Of a DNA stretch of 60,624 nucleotides, positions 25,504 to 34,896 are shown in pieces. Source of the stretch: Deltaproteobacteria bacterium UBA6106. Its GTDB lineage: Bacteria > Desulfobacterota > Syntrophorhabdia > Syntrophorhabdales > Syntrophorhabdaceae. The notes under the pieces were generated by a model. It searched no databases. It saw only the letters and a program-made list of their open reading frames with translations, and was not told where the DNA came from. The DNA is taken from the NCBI GenBank assembly GCA_002428485.1, contig DIWM01000037.1, positions 32,749-93,372 on the forward strand. The letters are read 5' to 3'. Each line of letters opens with the position of its first letter. Position 1 is the first letter of the stretch. The position numbers and the translations under genes were made by a program.

Positions 25504-25533
25504 GTTATATCACCATGCCGGCGAGCCGGTCAA
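25504..25533 (-). promoter_or_regulatory. sigma70-type promoter for the MBL-fold gene
   Basis: On the minus strand TTGACC (25528-25533) and TATAAC (25504-25509) are 18 bases apart, and a ribosome site follows. Confidence 0.5.
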
Positions 25534-25537
25534 CTCA

Positions 25538-25735
25538 TAGTATATCGTATTTCGTATATCGAGAGAAGGGCAGCTCATAGCTGATAGCTCATAGTAAAAA
25601 AATCATAGTCGAGATTGCCGCGCTTCGCTCGCAATGACGCATTTACCTTTTCACTTTCACAGGTTTTATCGTCTCACGCCTCACAACTTACGGGTGTTTT
25701 GCTACGAGCCATGAGCTATGAACTATGAGCTATCT
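25538..25735. repeat. mosaic of families E, A, K, D and B
   Basis: In order: a family E word (TATATCGTATTTCGTATATC, 25541-25560), family A forward (25571-25595), a family K half (GAGATTGCCGCGCTTCGCTC, 25611-25630), family D (TTTTCACTTTCAC), family B (CTCACGCCTCACAACTTACG), and family A inverted (25700-25732). The two family A arms make the whole block an inverted structure. The right arm supplies the last codons and TAG of the RND gene. Confidence 0.7.
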
Positions 25736-28700
25736 TTTGTTCTCCTCCTTCCAAGCCACTTGCTCAGCTCATCAAAATATACGTAAAAGACAGGTGTTAT
25801 ATAGAGCGTCATGAGCTGTGAGAGAAAAAGGCCGCCTACAACCGCCACACCCATGGGCTGACGGGCATCACCCCCCGCGCCAATGCCGAGCGCAATGGGC
25901 AGTGTTCCGAAGAGCGCCGCCATCGTCGTCATCATAATAGGCCTGAAGCGGGTCATGCATGCCTTGTGGATCGATTCCACCGAGTCCAGCCCCTCTGTCC
26001 TTTCCGCCTCCAGGGCAAAGTCCACCATCATGATGCCGTTCTTTTTCGCGATCCCGATAAGCATGATCATGCCCACCATACCGTACATGTCAAGCTCCAT
26101 CCCAAAGATCCACAATGTCACAAGTGCCCCGCATGCTGCCAGTGGAAGGGCGCTCAGGATCGTGATAGGATGGATGAAGCTTTCATAAAGGATGCCAAGG
26201 ACCATGTAAATGACAAGGACCGTCACGAAAAGCAAAAAACCCATACTTGCGAAGGATTTCTCGAATTCCTGCGCAGATCCCTGGAATCCTGTCACGATCG
26301 ACTGCGGCAGGTTCACATCCCTGGCTATCTTTTTTGTGGCATCAACAGCCTCTCCTATCGAGTGGCCGGGCTTAAGGTTGAATGCAACAGTGGCAGAATT
26401 AAGCTGACCGGTATGGTTCACGTTCAGCGGCCCCAAGGTCTCAACGATATGTGCGACCGTGTTCAGCGGTACCTGTTTCCCCTCGTTCGATTTCACATAA
26501 AGATAGGACAGGGCGCTCGGGTCTTCCTTGAACCTGGGCTGCACCTCGAGTATAACGTAGTACTGGTTAAGCTCGCCATAGATCGTGGAGATCTTCCGTG
26601 AGGCATAGGCGGAGAAAAAGGTATTCTGGATCTTATCAAGGCTTAAACCCAGCGTCGATGCCTTGTCCCTGTCAACATTGATATACAGCTTTGGGTTGTT
26701 CAGCTTTACGTCAGAGTTGACATCAACCAGGCCGGGGACCACCCGCATCTTTTCCTCAAAGATCATTGCATACTTGTAAAGCTCGTTGAGGTCCGAGCTC
26801 TGCAGCGTGAACTGGTATTCGGCGAGGGCGCTGCCGGCGCCTATCTGGATCGGGGGAGGGTTCTGCGGAAACGCTACAAGGCCGGGTATGCTGTTCAGCT
26901 TTGGCCTTAGATCATTGACGATCTCATCGACAGACCTTTTGCGGTCCTTCAGGTTCTTGAGCATGGCAAATATGATGCCGCTATTGTAGGTATTCATGCT
27001 CGCAACGGATATAAAATCCTTTATATCCTTTTCCTGCTTCATGACCTCGTTGGCCGCCTCCTGATGCCGGACCATATCGTCGAAAGAGATCTTGTCGGCA
27101 GCCTGCATCCACGCCATCATGAAGTTCTGATCCTGGCTTGGCAGGAATCCCTTCGGTATCCTCATAAAGAGAAACGCTGAGATAACGACAACGATGATCG
27201 TGACGATAAGCGCCAGCCTGCGGTGTTCCAGCACCAGCCGGAGGGTGCGGCCATAGACCCCGATCATGTTCTCGAAAATGTGTTCGGTTTTGGTGTAGAA
27301 TCTGCCCTCTTTCTTTTCCTTGACATTTTTTAGTATCCGGCTGCACATCATAGGCGTCAGCGTCAGGGATATGAAACCGGACAGGAGTATGGCCGCGGCA
27401 ATACAGACCGCAAATTCATGAAAGAGTTTGCCGACAATGCCGGGCATAAAAAGGATCGGTATGAAAACGACCACGAGGGAAAGGGTCATGGACATGATCG
27501 TGAAACCTATCTCCTGTGAGCCCTTATAGGACGCATCCATAGCACTTTCGCCCATTTCCATCCGCCGCACAATGTTCTCAAGGACGACGATGGCGTCATC
27601 GACGACGAGCCCTACGCAGAGTACAAGGGCCATCATGGAAAGGTTGTTGAGGCTGAAACCCCGTACGCTCATCACCGCAAAGGTACCGATGATCGATAAC
27701 GGAACGGCAATGTTCGGGATAATGGTCGACCTGAAGGAACGGAGAAAGAGGAACACAATGACAAGGACGATAAAGATCGTCAGGACCAGGGTAAATTCGA
27801 TGTCATCGATCGATTCCTTTATATAATCGGACGCGTCGTAGAGAAGGTGCCACTCAACAGACTCAGGCAGCATGGTTTTCAGCCTGGGTATCAATTCCTC
27901 AATCCCATCTGCCACCCTTACCGTATTTGATCCGGGCTGTTTCTTGATGGCAAGAACGATAGCCCGCTGGGTCTTGTCCTTTGAGATATACCAGGAAGCC
28001 GTCTGTTTGTCGTTCTGTATACCGCTGATCGCATCACCAATATCCTTTACCTTCACAGGTTTGCCGTTCTGATAGGCGACAATGACCTCCCTGTATGCCT
28101 CACCGACCATCAACTGGCCGTTCGAATCGATCGTAAAGGCCTGGTAGGGGCCATCGAGCGTTCCCCCGGGGAGGTTGACATTTGCCTTCTGGATCGCGCT
28201 GGAGACATCATCGATGCCTATACCCATGCTGGCAAGGAGCTTCGGGTTTACCTGTATGCGGGCCGCAAATTTCTGTCCATACACGATGACCTGAGAGACG
28301 CCATTGACCATGGTGAAGTTCTGGGCAAGATAGTTCTCCGCGTAATCATTGAGCTCAATAAGCGGCATTGACTCGGAGGTAAGGGCAAAATACATGATCG
28401 GCTGATCCGACGGGTTCACCTTGTCATACGTTGGAGGGCTGGGCATGTTACCCGGCAGGTCTCCCTGAGCCGCTGCAAGCTTTGAGTTTACGTCCTGCGC
28501 GCAGGCATCGATATTCCGTTCAAGGGAGAACTGCAGGATGATCGTCGTAGAGCCAGTATAGCTCGTTGAAGACATCGACGCGAGTCCCTGGATCGTTGAG
28601 AAATGTTTTTCCAGGGGTTTGGCCACGTTCGATGCCATTGTCTCCGGGCTTGCCCCCGGCAGGGACGCCGTGACCTGGATGGTAGGAAAGTCAACGGCAG

Positions 28701-28812
28701 GAAGGTTATTGATCGGCAGGTCCTGGTAGCTTGTAATACCGAAGAAAAGGAGACCGAACATGACCAGGATGGTCATGACCGGCCTTTTTATCCATAACGC
28801 TGAGATGTTCAC
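25723..28812 (-). CDS. RND family efflux pump inner membrane protein (AcrB/MdtBC-like)
   Basis: A 1029-residue hydrophobic-amphiphilic efflux RND transporter of normal length, with twelve membrane segments and two large periplasmic loops. The N-terminus (MNISALWIKRPVMTILVMFG) and proton-relay region (VLCVGLVVDDAIVVLENIVR) are diagnostic; the two adjacent aspartates in VVDDAIV are the relay pair. It uses proton motive force to expel hydrophobic compounds. Its start overlaps the adaptor stop by four bases. The last residues (D-S-S-stop) are encoded by GATAGCTCATAG, so the family A repeat provides the TAG. Confidence 0.95.
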   Translation of the reverse strand: MNISALWIKRPVMTILVMFGLLFFGITSYQDLPINNLPAVDFPTIQVTASLPGASPETMASNVAKPLEKHFSTIQGLASMSSTSYTGSTTIILQFSLERNIDACAQDVNSKLAAAQGDLPGNMPSPPTYDKVNPSDQPIMYFALTSESMPLIELNDYAENYLAQNFTMVNGVSQVIVYGQKFAARIQVNPKLLASMGIGIDDVSSAIQKANVNLPGGTLDGPYQAFTIDSNGQLMVGEAYREVIVAYQNGKPVKVKDIGDAISGIQNDKQTASWYISKDKTQRAIVLAIKKQPGSNTVRVADGIEELIPRLKTMLPESVEWHLLYDASDYIKESIDDIEFTLVLTIFIVLVIVFLFLRSFRSTIIPNIAVPLSIIGTFAVMSVRGFSLNNLSMMALVLCVGLVVDDAIVVLENIVRRMEMGESAMDASYKGSQEIGFTIMSMTLSLVVVFIPILFMPGIVGKLFHEFAVCIAAAILLSGFISLTLTPMMCSRILKNVKEKKEGRFYTKTEHIFENMIGVYGRTLRLVLEHRRLALIVTIIVVVISAFLFMRIPKGFLPSQDQNFMMAWMQAADKISFDDMVRHQEAANEVMKQEKDIKDFISVASMNTYNSGIIFAMLKNLKDRKRSVDEIVNDLRPKLNSIPGLVAFPQNPPPIQIGAGSALAEYQFTLQSSDLNELYKYAMIFEEKMRVVPGLVDVNSDVKLNNPKLYINVDRDKASTLGLSLDKIQNTFFSAYASRKISTIYGELNQYYVILEVQPRFKEDPSALSYLYVKSNEGKQVPLNTVAHIVETLGPLNVNHTGQLNSATVAFNLKPGHSIGEAVDATKKIARDVNLPQSIVTGFQGSAQEFEKSFASMGFLLFVTVLVIYMVLGILYESFIHPITILSALPLAACGALVTLWIFGMELDMYGMVGMIMLIGIAKKNGIMMVDFALEAERTEGLDSVESIHKACMTRFRPIMMTTMAALFGTLPIALGIGAGGDARQPMGVAVVGGLFLSQLMTLYITPVFYVYFDELSKWLGRRRTKDSS

Positions 28813-29996
28813 TGTTTATTACCCGGGGTGCTTTTTGTCTGTCCACCGGCGCTCGCCGGTTTTGTTGGTATTCCTGTGCTTCCCGGTGTCAGCGATTCCC
28901 GTATCTCAACAGGAAAACCGTCTTTCAGCTTCAGGTGACCGTCGGTCACAACGGTTTCGCCTGCGCTGACCCCTTTCGATATGACGGTTTCCTCACCGAT
29001 GGTCCTTGCGACGGTAACATTCCTCAACTCCGCTTTTTTGTCGGGCTTCACAACAAAGACGAAATGCCCCTTCTGTCCGATCTGTACGGCCTTAGCGGGG
29101 ACGACAAGGGCATTCTGCTCCTCCGTGAGGCTGAGGACAACATTGATAAACTGTCCGGGCCAGAGAAGCTTATCGCTGTTTTTAAATTCCGCCTTGAGGA
29201 GGATCATGCCTGTTGTTGTATCAACGGTATTGTCTACGAATGTGAGCTTCCCCTCGATAGGGGCACCTTGTGTGCCCTGAGGGCTTACTTTTACTTTCAT
29301 TGCTTCGGATGTCATATACTTCCTGATCTCGGGAAGTTGTTTTTCCGGGACAGAAAATTTCACATAGATCGGTGAGATCTGGTTCACCACAACGAGCTTC
29401 GTATCATTATCCTTGATCATTGCACCTTCTTTGACCAGGTGAACTCCTGTCCTGCCGTCAAAGGGGGAACGTATATAACAGTACTCAAGATTGAGGCGCG
29501 CATTATCCACGTCAGCCCTGCTCGACCCCACCGTTGCCTGCTGCGTAAGGGCAAGGGTCTTTTTATTCTCATAGTCGGAGGTTGCGACAGCACCCTTTTC
29601 AAGGAGAAAGGCGTATCGCTTTGCCTCATCTTCATTATATTTAAGCTGGGCAATATCCTGGGCAAGCTTCGCCTCCGACATCCTCAACTTTTCCCGAAAA
29701 GGTCCGGGATCGATCGTAAACAGAGGCTGCCCTTTCTTCACGTCCTGTCCTTCTTTAAAATGGATCCCGAGGAGCTGGCCCACAACCCGTGAATATAACG
29801 TAACCGAGTTATATGCTTCGACTGTCCCGATTGCCTCGATAATGACCGGCATGGTCTTTTGCGCAACCTTCCCGGCCAGCACAGGCACTCCATGATGGAC
29901 GGGGGGCGGCGGCTTCTTCCGGGACAGGTAGCCATAGACAACTGCGACTGCGATAATTATACAAATTATAATAACGATCTTTTTACGCTTCATCAT
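28809..29996 (-). CDS. RND efflux periplasmic adaptor (MFP/HlyD family)
   Basis: A 395-residue membrane fusion protein with an N-terminal anchor (IVIIICIIIAVAVVYGYL), a lipoyl half motif (LYSRVVGQLLGIHFKEGQDV), a short helical hairpin (about 105-160), the second half motif (IRSPFDGRTGVHLVKEGAM) and barrel segments. The C-terminal ~30 residues are proline/serine-rich and probably disordered. It connects the RND pump to the TolC protein encoded just upstream. It overlaps both neighbours by four bases. Confidence 0.95.
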   Translation of the reverse strand: MMKRKKIVIIICIIIAVAVVYGYLSRKKPPPPVHHGVPVLAGKVAQKTMPVIIEAIGTVEAYNSVTLYSRVVGQLLGIHFKEGQDVKKGQPLFTIDPGPFREKLRMSEAKLAQDIAQLKYNEDEAKRYAFLLEKGAVATSDYENKKTLALTQQATVGSSRADVDNARLNLEYCYIRSPFDGRTGVHLVKEGAMIKDNDTKLVVVNQISPIYVKFSVPEKQLPEIRKYMTSEAMKVKVSPQGTQGAPIEGKLTFVDNTVDTTTGMILLKAEFKNSDKLLWPGQFINVVLSLTEEQNALVVPAKAVQIGQKGHFVFVVKPDKKAELRNVTVARTIGEETVISKGVSAGETVVTDGHLKLKDGFPVEIRESLTPGSTGIPTKPASAGGQTKSTPGNKQ

Positions 29997-31291
29997 CTGT
30001 TCCCCATCGCCCTTTCGATGTTTGCCTGGGCGGTCTTATAATCATAGAGCGCGCTTATATTCGCAAGTTTTGCCTTGCTGTAGCCAACGGTGGCATCGGT
30101 GACCTCGAGGGGGTCTGCCAGCCCGGCGGAATATCGCAAATTGGCAAGCTCAAGGTTTTCTGTTGCCTGCTTTATCTGCACCTCCGTGTTGGAGATCGTT
30201 TCCTTTGCCTTGAGAAGGTTCAGGTAGGATTGTTTCACATCAAGTAAGATATCAAGCTTTTTCGCATCGATCTGAGCCCCCACTGATCTTTCCCTGGCAA
30301 TCGATTCTTCGATCTTATTCCTTGTCAACATGCCCTCGAAGATATTCATGTTCATCGACACACCCGCATTCCATATCTGACCAAGGGGGTACTGGCTCCC
30401 CTGGAAATTGTACCGTGCGTTGCCTGAGATGGTTGGGAAAAAATCTCTTTTTGCACGGTCAACAGCTGCTTCCGCAGAACTCTTTTGCGCGATGAGGGAT
30501 CGCAGGTCCGGCCTGTTCTGGTAGGCCCTGTCCAGCGCGTTCTCAAGGGTTATGCCATACTCCTCGAAGGAAAGGGTATCGCTTATGGTGAACTGGTCCG
30601 CCGTATTTACACCCATCGCATTATAAAGCCTGACCCACGCGACCTTCAAATCATTCTCAGCGGTGATAAGGTCAAGCCGGGAGTTGCTTAGATCCAGCTC
30701 AGCCTTTGTAACATCATATTTCGGCTTTTTTCCCGCTTCGAACAGTACCCTCGCCTGCCCGAGGTGCTGCCTGTATTGTCCGACAATTTCAAGATTGACA
30801 TTCTGCGAACGTTTCGCCTTCAGTACCCCGTAATAGGACGTTTTAAGGGTGCTGACAATGGTCGTCGTCACATCTTCAAGATCAAAACGGGAGGACTCAA
30901 CATTGAACTCCTTTGTCTTCACGTCCGACGGGGTTTTGCCAAAGTCATAGATCGTCTGCGACAGGCTTGCGCTCCCTATGCTTTCGTTGTGCAGCCCTAC
31001 GGGAAAATAGGGGTCAAGGGTATTCCTCTCAACAACATACCTGTTGAAGCTCGCCTGGGTATCTACTTTCGGATAGTAAGGCGCTTTCGCCTGACCGAGC
31101 TGTGACTCTTTTGCACGGACCGTATAACGGGAACTCATGATCGAGGGGTGCTGCGCCAGTGCGATCTCGATGCAGCGCTCGAGGCTTAGCGATTCGCCTG
31201 CTTTGATAGCCGGTCCTTCTGCAAAGGCAGAAGAAAAGGCTGCGAGGCACACAATAATAACAAAACGTATGTAATATTGTATACGTCCCAT
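29993..31291 (-). CDS. TolC family outer membrane protein
   Basis: About 432 residues from ATG 31291, with a signal peptide ending SSAFAEGP. A first-repeat motif SLERCIEIALAQHPSIMSS and the second-half motif ENALDRAYQNRPDLRSL show the internal duplication of TolC proteins. A GTG at 31327 would add 12 residues. It is the first gene of the tolC-MFP-RND transcript. A consensus promoter lies at 31344-31372. This is the second TolC-like protein in the window; the other belongs to the MacB-type operon. Confidence 0.9.
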   Translation of the reverse strand: MGRIQYYIRFVIIVCLAAFSSAFAEGPAIKAGESLSLERCIEIALAQHPSIMSSRYTVRAKESQLGQAKAPYYPKVDTQASFNRYVVERNTLDPYFPVGLHNESIGSASLSQTIYDFGKTPSDVKTKEFNVESSRFDLEDVTTTIVSTLKTSYYGVLKAKRSQNVNLEIVGQYRQHLGQARVLFEAGKKPKYDVTKAELDLSNSRLDLITAENDLKVAWVRLYNAMGVNTADQFTISDTLSFEEYGITLENALDRAYQNRPDLRSLIAQKSSAEAAVDRAKRDFFPTISGNARYNFQGSQYPLGQIWNAGVSMNMNIFEGMLTRNKIEESIARERSVGAQIDAKKLDILLDVKQSYLNLLKAKETISNTEVQIKQATENLELANLRYSAGLADPLEVTDATVGYSKAKLANISALYDYKTAQANIERAMGNR

Positions 31292-31343
31292 CGTTTGCCT
31301 GTTTATCAGAATTTTTATTCTATTCACGGTAAAGCTACATCAC

Positions 31344-31372
31344 ATAATAAAAGAGGACAGTCTTGTTGTCAA
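31344..31372 (-). promoter_or_regulatory. sigma70-type promoter for the tolC-MFP-RND operon
   Basis: On the minus strand TTGACA (31367-31372) and TATTAT (31344-31349) are separated by 17 bases, a near-consensus promoter. It is back to back with the promoter of the DUF4139 gene. Confidence 0.7.
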
Positions 31373-31392
31373 GGTTTTCATGGAATTGCATA

Positions 31393-31420
31393 TTGGCGCC
31401 CGGGTAAAATGTGGTACAAT
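31393..31420 (+). promoter_or_regulatory. possible sigma70 promoter for the DUF4139 gene
   Basis: TTGGCG at 31393-31398 and TACAAT at 31415-31420 are 16 bases apart. The start would be near 31427, just before GGAGG at about 31430 and the ATG at 31439. Confidence 0.45.
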
Positions 31421-31438
31421 GGATATTATGGAGGTACC

Positions 31439-32866
31439 ATGAAAAAGATATGCGCTCTATTCCTGGTTATCGGCCTTTTTCTCTTTTTTCCCTCACAAAG
31501 ATCCGGTGCGGCGGAAATAGTAACAGCTACCGTTGAAGATCAGGAGGCCGCTGAAGTAACCATCTACAACAGCAATATCGGCCTCGTAAAGGACCTTAGA
31601 AACATTAAGCTCGCAAGGGGCATACAGGAACTGAAATTCATGGATGTCGCGTCGCAGATTATACCGACCAGCGTCAATATCCGGTCAGTATCTTCCCCCG
31701 AAAGTTTTACCGTACTTGAGCAGAACTACGAGTACGACCTCCTGAGCCCGCGGAAGCTTATCGACAAGTATGTCGGCAAAACAGTGAAGCTCGTCACTAA
31801 AAACCCTTACACCGACAAGGAAGAGACCATAACGGCGACAATACTCTCGAACAACGAAGGGATACCCGTTTACAGGATCAATAACGAGATCACCTTCGGA
31901 CACCCCGGGCGGATCATCTTTCCGGAGATACCCGACAACTTCATCGCGAAACCTACGCTGATATGGCTTCTCGACAACAAGGCGGCGTCCCGGCAGAAGA
32001 TAGAAACGCTCTACCTGACCAACGGCATCAACTGGCGGGCCGATTACGTCCTCACCCTCGACCGTAAGGATGCCACGGGAAACTTGTACGGATGGGTCAC
32101 TGTAGACAATAAAAGCGGTGCGCCGTATAAAAACGCAAAGCTCAAGCTCGTTGCCGGAGATATCCACAGGGCGCGGGACGACCTGAGGAGAGAAAAGGTG
32201 ATGGCTGCGGCTGCTGCTCAGAGGGCTGAATCAGAATTCAGGGAAGCTGCTTTCTTCGAATACCATATTTACACGCTGGAGCGAAAAACAACGATCAAGG
32301 AAAACCAGACAAAGCAGATCGGCCTCCTCAACGCATCAAACGTGCCGCTGAAAAAAGAGTTTATCTACCGCGGCGCAGCGCACTACTACAGGAGCAGGTA
32401 CGGAGACGCCATCAAGGCCGATAAGGTCGGCGTATTCCTGGAGATCCAGAACAAAAAAGAGAATAACCTCGGCATGCCGTTCCCGAAAGGGATTGTCAGG
32501 GTATACAAAGAAGACCACGATAAGAGCCTCCAGTTTGTCGGTGAAGACTCCATCGACCACACCCCGAAAGATGAAAAGATCCGCATTAAAATGGGCAATG
32601 CATTCGATATCGCCGCCACACGGAAACAGATGGTATGGGAAAAGATCTCGAAAGACACCTACGAGATCGCCTTTGAGATATCCCTGAGAAATCACAAAGC
32701 AGAAGATGTCACAATAAAGGTCGTTGAGCCTCTTTCATGGGATTGGAAGATCCTCGAGTCGTCCCATGCCCACACGAAAGTGGATGCCCATACGGTCTCT
32801 TTTGATGTGCCGGTCAAAAAGGATGCCGAGGCAAAGCTCACATACAGGGCGCGGCTGAGGTTTTAG
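31439..32866 (+). CDS. DUF4139 domain-containing secreted protein
   Basis: About 475 residues from the ATG at 31439, which has ATGGAGG in front. A signal peptide (LFLVIGLFLFFPSQRSGAA) is followed by an N-terminal beta-rich segment (EVTIYNSNIGLVKDLRNI) and a DUF4139-like core, with YLTNGINWRADYVLTLD and VAGDIHRARDD typical of that family. The molecular function of DUF4139 proteins is not established. It is divergent from the efflux operon. Confidence 0.8.
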   Translation: MKKICALFLVIGLFLFFPSQRSGAAEIVTATVEDQEAAEVTIYNSNIGLVKDLRNIKLARGIQELKFMDVASQIIPTSVNIRSVSSPESFTVLEQNYEYDLLSPRKLIDKYVGKTVKLVTKNPYTDKEETITATILSNNEGIPVYRINNEITFGHPGRIIFPEIPDNFIAKPTLIWLLDNKAASRQKIETLYLTNGINWRADYVLTLDRKDATGNLYGWVTVDNKSGAPYKNAKLKLVAGDIHRARDDLRREKVMAAAAAQRAESEFREAAFFEYHIYTLERKTTIKENQTKQIGLLNASNVPLKKEFIYRGAAHYYRSRYGDAIKADKVGVFLEIQNKKENNLGMPFPKGIVRVYKEDHDKSLQFVGEDSIDHTPKDEKIRIKMGNAFDIAATRKQMVWEKISKDTYEIAFEISLRNHKAEDVTIKVVEPLSWDWKILESSHAHTKVDAHTVSFDVPVKKDAEAKLTYRARLRF

Positions 32867-32914
32867 GGACCTGATATGCAATCACCGAACAAAGGCTTGC
32901 CGGTATTGTTTCCG

Positions 32915-32951
32915 TTTGGGTATTCGGTCATTGATTATTGGGTATTATCCG
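32915..32951 (+). repeat. family I repeat beside TIR element copy 2
   Basis: TTTGGGTATTCGGTCATTG plus ATTATTGGGTATT, matching 20595-20625 beside copy 1 of the TIR element. It lies left of copy 2, whereas it lies right of copy 1. Confidence 0.55.
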
Positions 32952-33240
32952 TTAAACCCAGATTTTCCATTAGGATTAGCACAGTGTCGGACTTTCCCCG
33001 CAAACACGCTCATTAAAGTCAGTGAAAGGTGAAAGGTGAAAAGTGAAAGGTGAGGAACCAAAAAAACAATTTTTTGAGAAGTGAAACGTGAGAAGTGAGA
33101 AGTTTACAACATTTCACATTTTACCTTTCACATTTCACGGGGTTGATTGCCTCACGACGGTTTGCTAAAGGAACGGTTTCATTGCGAGGTCAGTCTCGAG
33201 CAACAAGCCCGACGCTGTGCTAATGACTTATCCGGGTTAA
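32952..33240 (+). mobile_element. TIR-bounded non-autonomous element, copy 2, with family D palindrome as cargo
   Basis: The left end carries TAGCACAGTGTCGG (32977-32990) and TCCCCGCAAACACGCT. The right end carries CCTCACGACGGTTTGCTAAA and CCCGACGCTGTGCTA (33208-33222), the inverse of the left core. The cargo is a family D palindrome (GTGAAAGG words at 33022-33052, inverse at 33112-33138). A short family K-like piece (CATTGCGAGG) is inserted in the right end. No gene is seen in this 381-base gap. Confidence 0.65.
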
Positions 33241-33247
33241 AGAACTT

Positions 33248-33634
33248 TTAGCCGGAAAACCCGAGCATGATATTGATAAGCATGAGGATGAGGGCGGTCC
33301 TCCCTGACCAGATGTGAAGCCTCTTGATCGCCCGCATATGTTCCCTGAACCTGAATTGCATGAACCCGAGGACAGGCGCCGCAATAACGAGGATCACTGC
33401 GACGATACCGATATAGCTATGGGGTATGCTCAAATGCTGCCCTCCCGCTAAAACAATATCAAGGAACGCCGCGCAAAATCCCAATACGGCGCATGACGCG
33501 CCCGATATCCCGCACACCCTGTGAATCTTAAGCCACCATACATTTCTTTTCATGAAGCGCACGATGATAAAACCCGCAAGGAGGAACAAAAAACCGATAC
33601 ACATAAGCCCGGCGTGGGCGTATAAAAGTCCCAT
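33248..33634 (-). CDS. cytochrome b561-like four-helix membrane protein
   Basis: A 128-residue protein with four hydrophobic helices and histidines placed as in b561 domains (YAHAGLM, KIHRVCG, IPHSYIG, KRLHIWSG). Such domains bind two hemes and carry electrons across membranes. Length and spacing resemble the core of DOMON-b561 proteins without the DOMON part. Heme binding is inferred from the histidines only. It is the last gene of a minus-strand run from 34748. Confidence 0.65.
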   Translation of the reverse strand: MGLLYAHAGLMCIGFLFLLAGFIIVRFMKRNVWWLKIHRVCGISGASCAVLGFCAAFLDIVLAGGQHLSIPHSYIGIVAVILVIAAPVLGFMQFRFREHMRAIKRLHIWSGRTALILMLINIMLGFSG

Positions 33635-33651
33635 TGTCTGCTACCCTCGCT

Positions 33652-34107
33652 TCAAGTCCGGTCAAAACTACCCAACAGCCTGAGCAATACCATGCCTGAT
33701 GCCGGGTCAAGGTCCCTCACAGCCCTAACCCCTTTGATCTCGACGATGATTGCTTCCATGATGAGGAACGTCTTCGCAGCCTCCCTGAGGCAGCCGGCCT
33801 TTACCGTATCCCACTTCCCGTAGGCGCCATGGAAATGTAATCTCGGTTCATCCTTGTACCAGAATATCGTACCGATTCCCAGTGTCTCATGGCTCTCCAC
33901 GAGTTCCCGCCATGTTGGCATCGGAGGCATCACATCCTGGGCCGGCCCTACGACAATCTTTGCGTTCTTTATGCCGCCGACAAGGTAAAAGATGCCTGCC
34001 TTGACCCTTTCTTTCTTAACGATATCGACGAGGCACTCGAGTATATCGTCCTCGTCGTCAAGCTGCGCCACGACAACCCTGCCCACTTCTCCGACCTGGT
34101 ATTTCAC
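33652..34107 (-). CDS. PCC/PPC domain (DUF296) protein
   Basis: A 151-residue protein matching the plants-and-prokaryotes conserved domain: GIFYLVGGIKNAKIV near residue 40, then RLHFHGAYGKWD near 92 and a C-terminal LLRLL strand. Prokaryotic members are trimers of unclear function with a putative metal site near the HxH pair; plant relatives are fused to AT-hooks. It starts at GTG 34107, preceded by GAGGAGGGG. Confidence 0.85.
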   Translation of the reverse strand: MKYQVGEVGRVVVAQLDDEDDILECLVDIVKKERVKAGIFYLVGGIKNAKIVVGPAQDVMPPMPTWRELVESHETLGIGTIFWYKDEPRLHFHGAYGKWDTVKAGCLREAAKTFLIMEAIIVEIKGVRAVRDLDPASGMVLLRLLGSFDRT

Positions 34108-34178
34108 GTCTGCCCCTCCTCATAAAAAATATAAGCATTTTGTATTGATCCGGCACATAGATGCGTGAACGCTTATAT

Positions 34179-34748
34179 TTAGAATGCAAACCCTTTGTCG
34201 GGTCCTCCACGATGGGCAGGGTCGCCCATGCATTCTCCCGCTGATCCCTCCAGGCACTTTGACCCGTTTCTCCATATCGTTCCCGAAAGACTGGCGCCTG
34301 ACAGAATGACACCCGACAGTTCTGCATCCCTCAGGTTGGCTTTGTCCAATGTAGTTTTGCTCAGGTTGGCATCCGAAAGATTGGCGCCGTACATATATGC
34401 ACTGCGCATGTAGGCGCCTGTGAGGTTGGCGCCTGTAAGGTTGGCGTAGGAAAGCACTGCGTTGGAGAGGTCGGCGCCTGATAGGTCGGCGCCTGTGAGG
34501 TTTGTATTGGAGAGCGCTGCTCCGGCAAGCCGGGCTCCTGAGAGTTTTAATCCCGAGAGATCGGCCTTGCGCAAGTCACACCATTCACATTGTCCTGTCG
34601 CCAGAAGTTTGTCCAGGTCCTTCTGTTGAAAGGCACAAGAAAGATCAGGCACGGCACATGCTGCGGCCATAACGAGCAAGGCACAGAATGCGACCTTTCT
34701 TTTTGTTATACCGGTTCTTCCCTTTATGTCCGTTCCGTGCGCTGCCAA
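34179..34748 (-). CDS. secreted pentapeptide repeat protein
   Basis: A 189-residue protein with a basic then hydrophobic N-terminus (VAFCALLVMAAACAVPDLSCA), a short CEWC motif near residue 55, and some 20 A(D/N)LSG-type pentapeptides from about 58 to 160, which should fold as a right-handed quadrilateral beta helix. The signal peptide points to the periplasm or outer membrane. The start is probably the TTG at 34748, preceded by AAAGGAACGGG; no ATG occurs before the hydrophobic stretch. The function is unknown. Confidence 0.82.
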   Translation of the reverse strand: MAAHGTDIKGRTGITKRKVAFCALLVMAAACAVPDLSCAFQQKDLDKLLATGQCEWCDLRKADLSGLKLSGARLAGAALSNTNLTGADLSGADLSNAVLSYANLTGANLTGAYMRSAYMYGANLSDANLSKTTLDKANLRDAELSGVILSGASLSGTIWRNGSKCLEGSAGECMGDPAHRGGPDKGFAF

Positions 34749-34844
34749 TTTCCCGTTCCTTTATATTGATTCTTCTTCACGTTTTTACCATAAGGAGCAA
34801 GGCGATGCAACGGGTATTTGTCTCCGGCGACTGCATTTTCCGTC

Positions 34845-34884
34845 CCCTCTCCCCTTTGCGGGAGAGGGTCAGGGTGAGGGGCGT
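34845..34884 (-). repeat. family H hairpin repeat after the HDAC-like gene
   Basis: Read on the minus strand: CCCCTCACCCTGACCCTCTC, then a hairpin closed by GGGGAGAGG. It begins about 13 bases after the HDAC-like gene stop, as the same repeat does after the chagasin gene. Confidence 0.6.
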
Positions 34885-34896
34885 TATCGCCTGCCT

